NCBI GenBank assembly: GCA_900319105.1
Contig: ONND01000004.1
Span: forward strand, 1-64,000
Origin: an uncultured Bacteroidales bacterium
GTDB taxonomy: Bacteria > Bacteroidota > Bacteroidia > Bacteroidales > Paludibacteraceae
Direction of reading: 5' to 3'
Length of the DNA: 64,000 bases
Shown piece after piece: positions 43,632 through 52,995 of the stretch. Position 1 is the stretch's first letter; the number at the start of each line of letters is the position of its first letter. Below the pieces are notes generated by a model. The model was not told the origin of the DNA and searched no databases. It saw only the letters and a list, made by a program, of their open reading frames with translations. A program made the translations under genes and the position numbers.

Positions 43632-45244
43632 ATATCTTTAGTTTGTAAATGTACATACAATCCCGGGAGCATGGTCTTCTTTACACCGTCAATACACGGC
43701 CCGAACAGATAGAGCGGAACGGGTTTGTACTCGTTGCGTTTCCAAGTGATCTTATAGGCTCTCGGAGCGGCCTTGGCTGAACTCGGATTGGATTTGGGCA
43801 GCAATGAGTTTCCGATCGAAGTGAAGGCCTTTGCGTTCTTTGTAATGATCTTGTAGGGCACATCTTTGTCGTTATGCACCTCCACTTTGAAGCCGTGATA
43901 GAGCATTCGGAACACTCCGTCTGCCTGTACGGAATTGCCTGCGTAGCGAATGTCCAGTTTGTCGATCATGCACTCGGATGTAATACCGACGAGTGGACGA
44001 ACAAAACTGTTCATCACATTTGTGTTTACCTCCTCGGCATGCATCTCTAATTTCCAGTTACAATCTTTATTCATCGTCATGGCAAAACCGGCCGTAGCCT
44101 TACCCAGCCCCAGTTTGCAGTTACCCTTCGCCTCCATCGTAGCGCCGCGGCGGTTGGTGGCATGAGTCACGTGTGCCTTGATCGCCTTGACATCCAGTTT
44201 GCCGATACTCTTGTCCGTGCTGGCAAACTCGATGAAGAGTTTGTCTATGCCTGCCTCAATATGCTTGATATCAAAGACAATCGGTATCTTCCGCATAATA
44301 TTCTGAGGCATGTCGTACACGATTTTCGGAACGTATCGCTCGTCGCGGAAGACATGCATCTCGCTCACTTCCGCTTCGATCTTGTCCAGCGTCAGGTCTT
44401 GTGCCAGCGCCTTGCGGATGGGATTGAAGGGCGAGGTCGTTACTTGTTGGATCGTCATATCAATCCACGTCATCGGCTGTTTGGTGATGTTACCGAGGTG
44501 CATCTTGGCGCAGTTATTGGCAATCCGCGTACGGCCTACGGTCAAGGCACCTTGGTCGCTATGCGCTACTTCGCGTGTTTCAATGCGCATTAATCCGTCC
44601 GGCGTAATGATCTTCGCGTGTGCCAGATGGAGCCGATAGACCGAATCGCAGTAGTGGAAAGCGGAGTCGTAAACCAGCTCATGTACCGCCAGCGAACAAC
44701 TGTCCACTGCTACATCCAGCTTCGTGCGGATACTATGCAAGGCCATCGAGGCGCAGAAGATCCGCAGATGCGACAACTCTGCACTCTTAAACGGAAAAGC
44801 CACCGAATCGCGCGTGGTGTCTTTCGGCATTTCGGGAAAACATAACTCGGGATGCTCCTCGTCCATCCATAACTCGACCCGCGGGCGAACCACGTGGATA
44901 TTATGAATCAGCAACTGTTTGTTCAGCAGCATCGAGTAGAAGAGATGCCCTACGTCAATACGGTCCACGTAGATCTCCGCGCCCGGATAGACCGTGTCTT
45001 TCTTGAGAACGACAGGCTTACCGCGGTAGGATAGACGAATATCATCCACCGCCGCAGTTCCGCTAAAAAGACGCACCGTGATACCGCCGCACGACGCACT
45101 GTCGAAGGGTAGGGTGGCTAACACTTTGTTCACTTCCCGTGTCGCAAAACGGGATAATACCACGTCGGCGCCAATAAAGAACGCCACTCCGATCGTCAGC
45201 AGGGAGGCTAACACGATCAGCGTTATTTTAGTTCCCTTTTTCAT
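43628..45244 (-). CDS. AsmA/DUF748-like envelope protein, short paralog
   Basis: 538 aa. An N-terminal membrane anchor (MKKGTKITLIVLASLLTIGVAFFIGADVV) is followed by long beta-rich sequence of the AsmA/TamB/DUF748 type. It has one copy of the module that is triplicated in the neighbour at 46335-48965 (VRPRVELWMDEEHPELCFPE, then ALHSIRTKLDVAVDSCSL, YDSAFHYCDSVYRL) and the same C-terminal part (VRPLVGITSECMIDKLDIRYAGN; LYLFGPCIDGVKKTMLPGL). Such proteins bridge the periplasm and may carry lipids. Lies four bases after murG. Confidence 0.75.
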   Translation of the reverse strand: MKKGTKITLIVLASLLTIGVAFFIGADVVLSRFATREVNKVLATLPFDSASCGGITVRLFSGTAAVDDIRLSYRGKPVVLKKDTVYPGAEIYVDRIDVGHLFYSMLLNKQLLIHNIHVVRPRVELWMDEEHPELCFPEMPKDTTRDSVAFPFKSAELSHLRIFCASMALHSIRTKLDVAVDSCSLAVHELVYDSAFHYCDSVYRLHLAHAKIITPDGLMRIETREVAHSDQGALTVGRTRIANNCAKMHLGNITKQPMTWIDMTIQQVTTSPFNPIRKALAQDLTLDKIEAEVSEMHVFRDERYVPKIVYDMPQNIMRKIPIVFDIKHIEAGIDKLFIEFASTDKSIGKLDVKAIKAHVTHATNRRGATMEAKGNCKLGLGKATAGFAMTMNKDCNWKLEMHAEEVNTNVMNSFVRPLVGITSECMIDKLDIRYAGNSVQADGVFRMLYHGFKVEVHNDKDVPYKIITKNAKAFTSIGNSLLPKSNPSSAKAAPRAYKITWKRNEYKPVPLYLFGPCIDGVKKTMLPGLYVHLQTKDI

Positions 45245-45248
45245 AGAT

Positions 45249-46322
45249 TTAATGTTTTGCTAAACGTATCACTTCTTCAGCAATGCGCTTGGCGGAGTCG
45301 GCTTGTGCTAATTTCAGTATATTGGTATGCAGCGTCTCTAAGCGCTTGTCATCCCAGATCAAGTCCAAGGCGGTGGATACCAACTTGTCCGCGGCCTCGG
45401 CGTCACGTACCAACACGGCCGCCTCTTTATTGACCAACGCCATCGCATTGTGCGTCTGATGGTCTTCCGCTACGTTCGGCGAAGGAACCAAGATGGCTGG
45501 TTTGCCGAGCAGACACAACTCACTGATGCTGCTCGCCCCGGCACGCGAGATCACGAGATCCGCCTGAGCGTAGCGGTCGGGCATGTCGGAGAGGAAATCC
45601 AGACATTCGATGTTCGCCGGACTGCCTGCGGCTTCCCATGCAGCCTTGCATTGGGCATAATAGGTCTTACCCGTTTGCCATACTACGTGCAGTTTGCTTT
45701 TGGCTATTTCCGGCAGTGCTGCGGTCATCGCCTCATTGATGGTCCGTGCGCCCAGACTTCCGCCGATAATAAGAAGGTTCTTTGGTCCCCCTTCTGCATT
45801 ATTCCTGCGTCCCTCCGTCAGGTTCTGGCGTACAGGGTTACCGGTCAGAATAATCTTGTCGGCAGGGAAGAATTTCTCCATCCCTTCGTACGCGACGCAG
45901 ATCTTCGACGCTTTGTCCTTGAGTATCTTATTGGTCACTCCGGCAAAACCGTTCTGTTCTTGCAGCAGGATAGGGATTCCCATCTGCGCTGCCGCCCACA
46001 TAGCGGCTCCCGAGGCGTAACCTCCTACGCCTACTCCTACGTCCGGACGGAACTCCCGGATGATCTTCTTCACCTGTCGGATAGACTTGGCTAAATCGAC
46101 CAGCACAGAGACGTTCTTCCATGGTTTGGATCGGTTGAAGCCACGCACGGGCAAGCCCACGATCTTGTAGCCGGCCTGCGGGACACGCTCCATCTCCATC
46201 CGGCCTAACGCACCGACAAACAGGATCTCTGCCTCCGGATCTAATTCCTTGAGCGCATTCGCGATACTTATTGCGGGGAAGATATGTCCGCCGGTTCCCC
46301 CTCCGGAAATCAAATAGCGCAT
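45249..46322 (-). CDS. murG: UDP-GlcNAc:undecaprenyl-PP-MurNAc-pentapeptide GlcNAc transferase
   Basis: 357 aa. GGGTGGHIFPAISIANAL (residues 7-24), VGVGGYASGAAMWAA, LLQEQNGFAGVTNKIL, GNPVR, IIGGSLGARTIN and the donor-binding SRAGASSISELCLLGKPAILVPSPNVAEDHQ. Makes lipid II at the inner face of the membrane. It normally follows ftsW directly in Bacteroidota. Here an AsmA-like gene with its own promoter stands between, and a paralog follows. Confidence 0.96.
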   Translation of the reverse strand: MRYLISGGGTGGHIFPAISIANALKELDPEAEILFVGALGRMEMERVPQAGYKIVGLPVRGFNRSKPWKNVSVLVDLAKSIRQVKKIIREFRPDVGVGVGGYASGAAMWAAAQMGIPILLQEQNGFAGVTNKILKDKASKICVAYEGMEKFFPADKIILTGNPVRQNLTEGRRNNAEGGPKNLLIIGGSLGARTINEAMTAALPEIAKSKLHVVWQTGKTYYAQCKAAWEAAGSPANIECLDFLSDMPDRYAQADLVISRAGASSISELCLLGKPAILVPSPNVAEDHQTHNAMALVNKEAAVLVRDAEAADKLVSTALDLIWDDKRLETLHTNILKLAQADSAKRIAEEVIRLAKH

Positions 46323-46334
46323 AGTTCTCTATTT

Positions 46335-48965
46335 TTACCACTCCATGATCTTCGTCCGGTCTTTGATGAACAAACCGGGCAGAAGGGTCTTTTTTATTCC
46401 GTCTATACAGGGTCCGAACAAGTATAACTCGGTCGGTTTCCATTCGTTGCGTTGCCAATCGACGGTGTACGCTTTGGCTTTGGTATGCGGCGTCAACGGG
46501 TTGCTCTTCGGGAGCAGCATGTACGAGGCCACATTGATAGCCCCTGCATGGCGCGTCACGATCTTATAGGGTATGTCATCCTCTTTATGCACCCGCACTT
46601 TGAGGCCGTGATAGAGCATGCGGAAATTACCGCTGGCTTTGTATTTGTTACCGCGATACCTGGTGTCGAGTGTGTCGATATAAAGCGCGCAAGTAATGCC
46701 TACGAGCGGTCGAACGAGCGAGTTAAGGAACGAAGCGTCCACTTGCTCGGCATGCAGGCGGGTCTCGAATTCACATAAACTATTCGCAAAGAAATTCATC
46801 TCAATCTGCATTTTCCCTGCGCCTACTGCACAAATACCCTTCATCTTCACCGCCTCATTGCGGTAGTTGGTGATATTATCCACGGTAGCCCGCATGTTAT
46901 TGAACTGCACATTACCGCAATTGATATCGGTGCTCGTCAAGTCCACATTGAGATGCTTCAGTATCGCATCTACGCGGTGTATCATGAATGGCGTTTTGAT
47001 ATCCTTGAAGGCCTCCTGCACCATGATGAACGCTTTCTTGGGCGGGAAGCGCAGGTCGCGCACGAGGTCGATCTTATCCACTACGACATCCGCATGATCG
47101 AGCGTGTAATCTTTCGCCATGATCTTCCGAATCGGATTGAGCGGCGAGGTGTGGAGACTCTCCATTTGCATGTCGATCCAGGTGGTGGGTTCCTCTACGA
47201 TCTTACCCAGTTCCATGCGTCCCATCGTGTGGGCTACGCGTGTGGCGCCGATGGTGAGCGGTCCGCCGTTGGTGTTCTCGATAGCGTTCGTCTCGATACG
47301 CAACATACCGTCGGGCAGGGTGACTGCGGCATGACCCAAGGCAAAGCGGTAGAGCGAATCGGAGAAGCAGAACGAATGGTCGTACGCCAGTTGGTGCATC
47401 TCCATCGAACAACTGTCCACCGCCACGTCCAGTTGGGTCTTCACGCTATGCAGCGCCAAAGATGCGTTATCTATGTACAAGTGACCCAACTCGGCCAACT
47501 CGACGAGCGTAGCCACTTTTTGTTTCTTGTTCTTCTCTTTCTTCTCGAACTTAGGGAAACTCAATTCCGGATGGTCCTCATCCAACCATAGTTCGACGCG
47601 CGGGTTCGCGACGCGCATGGTTCCCATGAGCACTTGTCTCTCCAGCAGCATGGCGTACGACAACGGACCAATCTGAATCTGCTTGACCTGTATGTCAGCG
47701 CCCGGCGTTTTGCCTGCAACGCCGTTAGTCGCCCGGTATGCAAAGCGCGTCGCACCGATAGAGAGACCCTCGTTATCGGCATGCGCGATGTCCTGCGCCT
47801 CGATGCATGTGCGACCGTCCTGCAGTACGACTGCCGCTTTGGCTAACGAGAACCGGTACATGGAATCGCAGGTGAACCGATCTTCATAGACCATGTGGTT
47901 GAAACCGATGTTGCAACCTTCGGCCGCTACGTCCAGACCGCTCACGGTGCTATGCACCTTAACCGCCGCGTTCTTGATCTGCAGTTTTTTCAGTTCTGCC
48001 CGGATAAGAGGAACGGACAACTCCTTGCTCTTCAAGGTCTCAAGCAACTGGTTTGTATCGCTTTTCTTGGTCTCGTTGATCCAAAGTTCGATATTCGGGT
48101 TGTAGATCTTCACCGCGTCAATCACGGCCTGCATGTCCCATAACTTGGAATGCGAGAGTGGACCGATCTCCATCTTCGCGATCTTCAGGTCTGCACCCGG
48201 TTCGTTGGCCTCGCGGCTCTTCTTGGTGGTGTTACTATAATGCGTCGCACCGATGGTCAAGGTACCTAATGCCTGCAGCGCGATATCGTTCGTGCTGATC
48301 CGTGTACGGCCGTCCGGTAACTTAAGTGCCGCTTTGGCTACCGAGAACTTATACAATGTGTCGCAGAAATGGAAAGCGGAGTCGTACGCCAGATCATGCA
48401 TCGACAGCGAACAATCCTCCACCTTCACATCCAAGGGCGTGCGAGTGCTATGCAGCGCGAAACAAGCTTCCTCTATATGCAGGTTCATCAGCTCTGCCCG
48501 CTTCAAGGGGTGCAAAAGCTTAAGCATCGTCGTATCCACTTCAAACTTCGGGAAACTCAATTCCGGATGGTCCTCATCCATCCATAGTTCCACTTTCGGA
48601 CGCACGATCTGAATCGATTGTACCAGCGCCTCTTTGTTCTTCAGTTTGAAGAGGAAGACACGGCCTGCCTTGATGCGATCGACCGTAATCTGCGAACTCG
48701 GTACTTGTTTGCCCTTGGCTTTTTGGGCGCTGTCTTGTTGTCCTTGATAAACAAATCGCACATCTTCTACCTCGACCGTGCCGGTAAATACACCGACCTG
48801 TATACGTCCGCAGGAAGCCTCGCAATCCGGGATAGAAGCTAAGGCTTTATTCACTCTCCGCGAGGCGATATTAGACAATACGGCATTCAGACCGCCTTCT
48901 GCGACGATTCCGATACTTAGCACCACGGCTAATGTGAGTAGTGTGATACGTGTTCCGCGTTTCAT
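46335..48965 (-). CDS. AsmA/DUF748-like envelope protein with a triplicated module
   Basis: 876 aa. N-terminal membrane anchor (about 7-30), then three copies of a 165-167 residue module (about 92-247, 258-412, 424-580). Each has an ELW motif (Trp at 128, 295 and 460), an S/T-x-LDV strand, a D/Y-x-x-(Y)RF segment and an IGATRxA-like end. The C-terminal part (about 585-876) is shared with the 538-residue paralog. Its structure suggests a long beta-groove across the periplasm. It is preceded by a strong promoter at 48988-49018 and sits 12 bases before murG, so it starts the murG transcript. Function inferred only from fold type. Confidence 0.75.
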   Translation of the reverse strand: MKRGTRITLLTLAVVLSIGIVAEGGLNAVLSNIASRRVNKALASIPDCEASCGRIQVGVFTGTVEVEDVRFVYQGQQDSAQKAKGKQVPSSQITVDRIKAGRVFLFKLKNKEALVQSIQIVRPKVELWMDEDHPELSFPKFEVDTTMLKLLHPLKRAELMNLHIEEACFALHSTRTPLDVKVEDCSLSMHDLAYDSAFHFCDTLYKFSVAKAALKLPDGRTRISTNDIALQALGTLTIGATHYSNTTKKSREANEPGADLKIAKMEIGPLSHSKLWDMQAVIDAVKIYNPNIELWINETKKSDTNQLLETLKSKELSVPLIRAELKKLQIKNAAVKVHSTVSGLDVAAEGCNIGFNHMVYEDRFTCDSMYRFSLAKAAVVLQDGRTCIEAQDIAHADNEGLSIGATRFAYRATNGVAGKTPGADIQVKQIQIGPLSYAMLLERQVLMGTMRVANPRVELWLDEDHPELSFPKFEKKEKNKKQKVATLVELAELGHLYIDNASLALHSVKTQLDVAVDSCSMEMHQLAYDHSFCFSDSLYRFALGHAAVTLPDGMLRIETNAIENTNGGPLTIGATRVAHTMGRMELGKIVEEPTTWIDMQMESLHTSPLNPIRKIMAKDYTLDHADVVVDKIDLVRDLRFPPKKAFIMVQEAFKDIKTPFMIHRVDAILKHLNVDLTSTDINCGNVQFNNMRATVDNITNYRNEAVKMKGICAVGAGKMQIEMNFFANSLCEFETRLHAEQVDASFLNSLVRPLVGITCALYIDTLDTRYRGNKYKASGNFRMLYHGLKVRVHKEDDIPYKIVTRHAGAINVASYMLLPKSNPLTPHTKAKAYTVDWQRNEWKPTELYLFGPCIDGIKKTLLPGLFIKDRTKIMEW

Positions 48966-48987
48966 AGCAGTTTTTCAAAATCGACTG

Positions 48988-49018
48988 CAAATATACTGCT
49001 TTTTTTTGATGTATGCAA
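48988..49018 (-). promoter_or_regulatory. Promoter of the AsmA-murG-AsmA-nrnA operon
   Basis: Minus strand: TTG (49018-49016), 20 bases, TATATTTG (48995-48988). The spacer CATACATCAAAAAAAAGCAG is almost identical to that at 42459-42478. Confidence 0.85.
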
Positions 49019-49060
49019 AAAAATCTGCACTTTGCATGCAGATTTGTACATTTTGGGCTT

Positions 49061-50293
49061 TTATTCCAACGTAACGATAGGTACGTCGTCCTGGCTCTCG
49101 GTGATGGTCTCCTGAACACGCTCGCGGAGCGCCATCTGTTCGCGGCTGACACCCATCATAATACCGAAATAGACAGAGGTGATGAGTACCGATGTACCAC
49201 CTCTGGAGATCAAAGGCAAGGGTTGGCCTGTGACAGGTCCCAGACCGACGGCGACAAGCATGGAGATCAGCGCCTGGCAGGTGATCATCAGCGCCAGACC
49301 CATCGTCATCAGCATTGCCGGCATGTCCGAATAGCGGCTTGACACATTGCATGCACGGAAAAGAATAGCCAGATAGAGGAAAATCAGCCCGAACGCCCCG
49401 ACGACACCGCTCTCCTCCACGATGATCGCGAAGATATAGTCCGCAAAAGCCAACGGCAGGTAATCCCGCTCCTTGCTGTTGCCCGGCAGCACACCCAAAG
49501 GCGAGGCGCCGCCACGCGCGATAGCCACCGCTGAATAAACCTCCTGGATATTATCATCCGTCAGCACATATTTGGAGCCGTCGTCGTGCTCGAAATGGCG
49601 GTCAATACGTCCCACCCAAGTAGTCGCACGTTTGAACGGACCGTGCATCTGACGTCCCGGTCGCACAAAACCGAACTCCACGATACAATACCCCAAAACC
49701 AGTGCTACGACGGCAATCCCAACCACCGACATCGTGTATTGCCAAGGGATGCGTGCCAGAATCCATAGACAGAATATAATCAGACCGATCAACACCGCCG
49801 TTGAGAGGTTAGACGCCATCACCGGCAGCATCACTACGCCCGAGATAAGGAGTGTCCGGAGGAAATATTTCTTCTTATCCGCCTCCGTACGGATACGCGC
49901 TAACTGGTCGGCCACCACAATGATAAGACTCAGTTTGGCAAGTTCCGACGGCTGGAAAGTGATGCCAGCCAGACGAACCCAGCGCGCGGCGCCGTTGATC
50001 GTCACCACCAGCGGGTTGCCGGGGATCATCGTTGAATAGACAAGCAGCGTACTGACCACCAGCAAGACATACCCGCCGAAACGCACCCAGTACGATGGGA
50101 TATACTGAATCCCGAAGGCCGCCGCGATACCCAACACGATGAAGAACATCTGCTGACCAATCGGACCCAAGGCCGAATGATGCATATAGACGAGTGTGCT
50201 GGATGCCGAGAAGAGCGCGATCACCGCCACGACGATCAGCGTCAGAAATAACCACCAGAAGGTCTTGTCGATATTTTGCAGATTGGGTTTCAT
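49061..50293 (-). CDS. ftsW: Septal peptidoglycan glycosyltransferase FtsW
   Basis: 410 aa, about ten membrane helices. SEDS-family motifs: RWVRLAGITFQPSELAKL (about 104-122), the catalytic-loop region VARGGASPLGVLPGNSKERDYLPLAFADYIFAIIVEE (about 252-290) and TGQPLPLISRGGTSVL near 357-372. Polymerises lipid II at the septum with the FtsI-type partner encoded upstream. Overlaps murD by four bases. It ends the first part of the cluster; downstream is the AsmA promoter. Confidence 0.95.
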   Translation of the reverse strand: MKPNLQNIDKTFWWLFLTLIVVAVIALFSASSTLVYMHHSALGPIGQQMFFIVLGIAAAFGIQYIPSYWVRFGGYVLLVVSTLLVYSTMIPGNPLVVTINGAARWVRLAGITFQPSELAKLSLIIVVADQLARIRTEADKKKYFLRTLLISGVVMLPVMASNLSTAVLIGLIIFCLWILARIPWQYTMSVVGIAVVALVLGYCIVEFGFVRPGRQMHGPFKRATTWVGRIDRHFEHDDGSKYVLTDDNIQEVYSAVAIARGGASPLGVLPGNSKERDYLPLAFADYIFAIIVEESGVVGAFGLIFLYLAILFRACNVSSRYSDMPAMLMTMGLALMITCQALISMLVAVGLGPVTGQPLPLISRGGTSVLITSVYFGIMMGVSREQMALRERVQETITESQDDVPIVTLE

Positions 50294-51573
50294 AAGTTCT
50301 TGACAGCTGCCATGAATTGTTCGCCGCGGTCTTCGTAACTCTTGAAGAGATCAAAACTGGCGCAGCAGGGGCTGAGCAGCACGGTGTCGCCTTCGTGTGC
50401 CGCTTTGTATGCGCCCTGAATAGCGTCGTGCAGGTTGTCCGTATCAATAATATTCAGACCAAAACCGCCAAAATGCTCTCTTAGTTTCTCATTGTGCAGG
50501 CCCATGAACACGAGCGTGTGGCATTTCTGCTTGACTAACTCATCGATCTCACTATAGTCATTGCCCTTGTCCTTACCGCCTAAAATCAGCACGGTCGGCG
50601 TCGTCATGGACTCTAACGCGTACCAGCAACTGTTCACATTCGTTGCCTTGCTGTCGTTGATCCATCGTACGCCCTTGACCGTCGCTACGTATTGTAGCCG
50701 GTGTTCTACGCCTTGGAAAGTCTTCAGACTCTCGCGGATGACCTCTTTCTTGATACCCACTACGTTCGCAGCAATAGTAGCCGCCATCGAGTTCAGCACA
50801 TTATGCTTGCCCTTCAGTGCCAACTCATCTTCGCCCACAGGCAGCGGGTTGGGACAGGTGAATCCGTACGGATAGAGGGTTGCGCCTAACTGGATTTTTT
50901 TCATCTCTCTATCAATAACCGGATCTTCCGCCCAGTAGATAAAACTGTCCTCTTTCGTCTGGTTGCGCGTGATACGGAACTTGGCATCGACATAGTTCTG
51001 GAACTTAAAGTCGTAGCGGTCCAGGTGATCCGGCGTGATATTCAGCAAGATGGCGATGTCTGCCTTGAAATCATACATGTTATCTAGCTGGAAAGAACTC
51101 AACTCAATGACGTAATAGTCGTGATCCTCATGCGCCACTTGTAGCGCTAACGAATTGCCGATGTTACCCGCCAGACCGACGTTCAGACCCGCTTGCTTCA
51201 GGATATAATAGATGAGCGAAGTAGTGGTTGTCTTTCCGTTCGAACCGGTGATACAGATCATCTTTGCGTTCGTATAGCGGGCGGCAAACTCGATCTCGGA
51301 GATGATATGAGTGCCCTGTTTTTGCAACTTCTGTATCAGCGGCGCTGTTAACGGAATACCCGGCGATTTGACTACTTCGTCGGCATTTAGAATCAATTCT
51401 TCGCTATGCTTTCCGTCCTCCCATGGGACTCCGTTCTGGTCCAACAACGCACGATACGGTTCGCTGATCGTCCCGCAGTCGGAAACGAACACATCAAACC
51501 CTTTCTCTTTGGCGAGTATAGCAGCTCCGCTACCACTTTCGCCCGCTCCTAAAACAACGATTCGCTTATTCAT
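50290..51573 (-). CDS. murD: UDP-MurNAc-L-alanine:D-glutamate ligase
   Basis: 427 aa, slightly short for the family. VLGAGESGSGAAILAKEKGF at the N-terminus, ATP loop ITGSNGKTTTTS (about 108-119), ELSSFQLDN, NITPDHLDRY and the late INDSKATNVNS plus ILGGKDKGNDYSE. Adds D-Glu to UDP-MurNAc-Ala in the cytoplasm. Overlaps ftsW and lies three bases after mraY. Confidence 0.95.
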   Translation of the reverse strand: MNKRIVVLGAGESGSGAAILAKEKGFDVFVSDCGTISEPYRALLDQNGVPWEDGKHSEELILNADEVVKSPGIPLTAPLIQKLQKQGTHIISEIEFAARYTNAKMICITGSNGKTTTTSLIYYILKQAGLNVGLAGNIGNSLALQVAHEDHDYYVIELSSFQLDNMYDFKADIAILLNITPDHLDRYDFKFQNYVDAKFRITRNQTKEDSFIYWAEDPVIDREMKKIQLGATLYPYGFTCPNPLPVGEDELALKGKHNVLNSMAATIAANVVGIKKEVIRESLKTFQGVEHRLQYVATVKGVRWINDSKATNVNSCWYALESMTTPTVLILGGKDKGNDYSEIDELVKQKCHTLVFMGLHNEKLREHFGGFGLNIIDTDNLHDAIQGAYKAAHEGDTVLLSPCCASFDLFKSYEDRGEQFMAAVKNL

Positions 51574-51576
51574 TTT

Positions 51577-52860
51577 TTATCTTATTTTGAGGGTCAACAA
51601 TGTTATAGCGGCTAATATCAGCGTCACGATGCAGAAGCGCAGCACGATCTTCGTCTCGTGGTGGAGGTTCTTGCTGCCCTTGAACAGGATCGTACAGGTC
51701 GGATCGTTCTTGAGCACCTGCTCCACGCTTGTCCGGAAATGATCATGCAGCGGCGTACGTTTCCATACACGCACATGCTTCCCGCGCGCTTTGTTCCATT
51801 TATATACCTGCGTCTGCAGGATCACACTCACGCTCTCCATCAGGAATACGCCGCAAAGGACAGGTACCATCAGTTCCTTATGAATCACCATCGCGCATAC
51901 ACCGATGATACCGCCTACCGTCAGACTTCCCGTGTCGCCTAAGAACACCTGCGCGGGGAACCCGTTGAACCACAGATAACCCACCAACGCACCGACGAAC
52001 GAAGCCAGGAAGACAACCAACTCTTCGCTGCCGGGGATGTACATGACGTCGAAATACTCCGCCCAGACGACACTACCGCTCGTGTACGCCAGTATCAACA
52101 GAGCAATCGCCATGATCGCCGAGTTACCCGCACACATGCCGTCCATGCCGTCGTTCAGGTTCGCGCCGTTGCTCACTGCCGCTACCACAAAAACCGTCAG
52201 CAGCACGAAGAAGATCCATCCGAAGCGGTACTTGTTCGCCTCGCCGGTCCAGCTGAACAGGTCCGCGTAGTTGAAGTTATGATGCTTCACAAACGGAATA
52301 GTGGTCTGTGTGGACTTGATCTCCGGCGTCTTCTCAACCACCACCACATTGTTCTCGATATGACTCGTCACCACCTCATTCATGCTCACCGCCGGACAGA
52401 AACGCAGCGTCAGACCTACGATCAGACCCAGCGTCACTTGGCCTGCGATCTTCACCCATCCGTTCAGCCCGTCTTTGTTTTTCTTGAACGTCTTGATATA
52501 GTCGTCCGCGAAGCCTAACGAACCCATCAGAACGGTCGTCACGAGCATCAGAATCATATAGACGTTCGTCAATTTGCCGAGCAGCAGGCAGGGTAGCAGA
52601 ATCGCTGCAATCACAATCAGACCGCCCATCGTCGGCACACCTTTCTTGCCCACGTTGAACGGATCGGTTTTCTCGTCGCGCTGGGTCTCGGAGATGTTAT
52701 GACGCTTCATGTAGTTGATGAACCAGTTCCCGAACCAGATGCTCACTAACAGGCCGATGATACCCGCCGTGATCGCCCGGAACGAGATGTACGTCAACAG
52801 TCGTGCGCCGGACATATGCCCGTACGCCGTCGTCAAATAATCAAATAAGTGGTATAGCAT
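51577..52860 (-). CDS. mraY: Phospho-MurNAc-pentapeptide translocase
   Basis: 427 aa, about 65 residues longer than the Escherichia enzyme because of an insert after the fourth helix (about 155-210), which is usual in Bacteroidota. Motifs: GKKGVPTMGGLIVI (about 72-85), GFADDYIKTFKKNKDGLNGWVKI, the catalytic-site NLNDGMDGM and LWFNGFPAQVFLGDTGSL, and PLHDHF. Makes lipid I on the inner membrane. A 132-base gap with heptamer arrays and a conserved 27-base element separates it from murE. Confidence 0.95.
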   Translation of the reverse strand: MLYHLFDYLTTAYGHMSGARLLTYISFRAITAGIIGLLVSIWFGNWFINYMKRHNISETQRDEKTDPFNVGKKGVPTMGGLIVIAAILLPCLLLGKLTNVYMILMLVTTVLMGSLGFADDYIKTFKKNKDGLNGWVKIAGQVTLGLIVGLTLRFCPAVSMNEVVTSHIENNVVVVEKTPEIKSTQTTIPFVKHHNFNYADLFSWTGEANKYRFGWIFFVLLTVFVVAAVSNGANLNDGMDGMCAGNSAIMAIALLILAYTSGSVVWAEYFDVMYIPGSEELVVFLASFVGALVGYLWFNGFPAQVFLGDTGSLTVGGIIGVCAMVIHKELMVPVLCGVFLMESVSVILQTQVYKWNKARGKHVRVWKRTPLHDHFRTSVEQVLKNDPTCTILFKGSKNLHHETKIVLRFCIVTLILAAITLLTLKIR

Positions 52861-52863
52861 AAT

Positions 52864-52995
52864 TTAATTATCAATTATTAATTATTAAAGCATTCTAGTG
52901 ACTTTTGTACAAACTGAGGAGTCCGTACGGGTCTTAAAACATTGTACAAAACTCCAAGAGCCCTTTATTAATTGTTAATTATTAATTGTTAATTA
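52864..52995. repeat. murE-mraY gap: two heptamer arrays and a shared element
   Basis: TTAATTA, TCAATTA, TTAATTA tile 52864-52884. TTAATTG and TTAATTA alternate over 52968-52995 and include the murE stop codon. Between them, 52887-52913 matches 58361-58387 (upstream of mraZ) at 23 of 27 positions around a CTAGTGA core. The stretch 52951-52990 resembles a piece of rsmH at 57520-57560. Confidence 0.7.
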
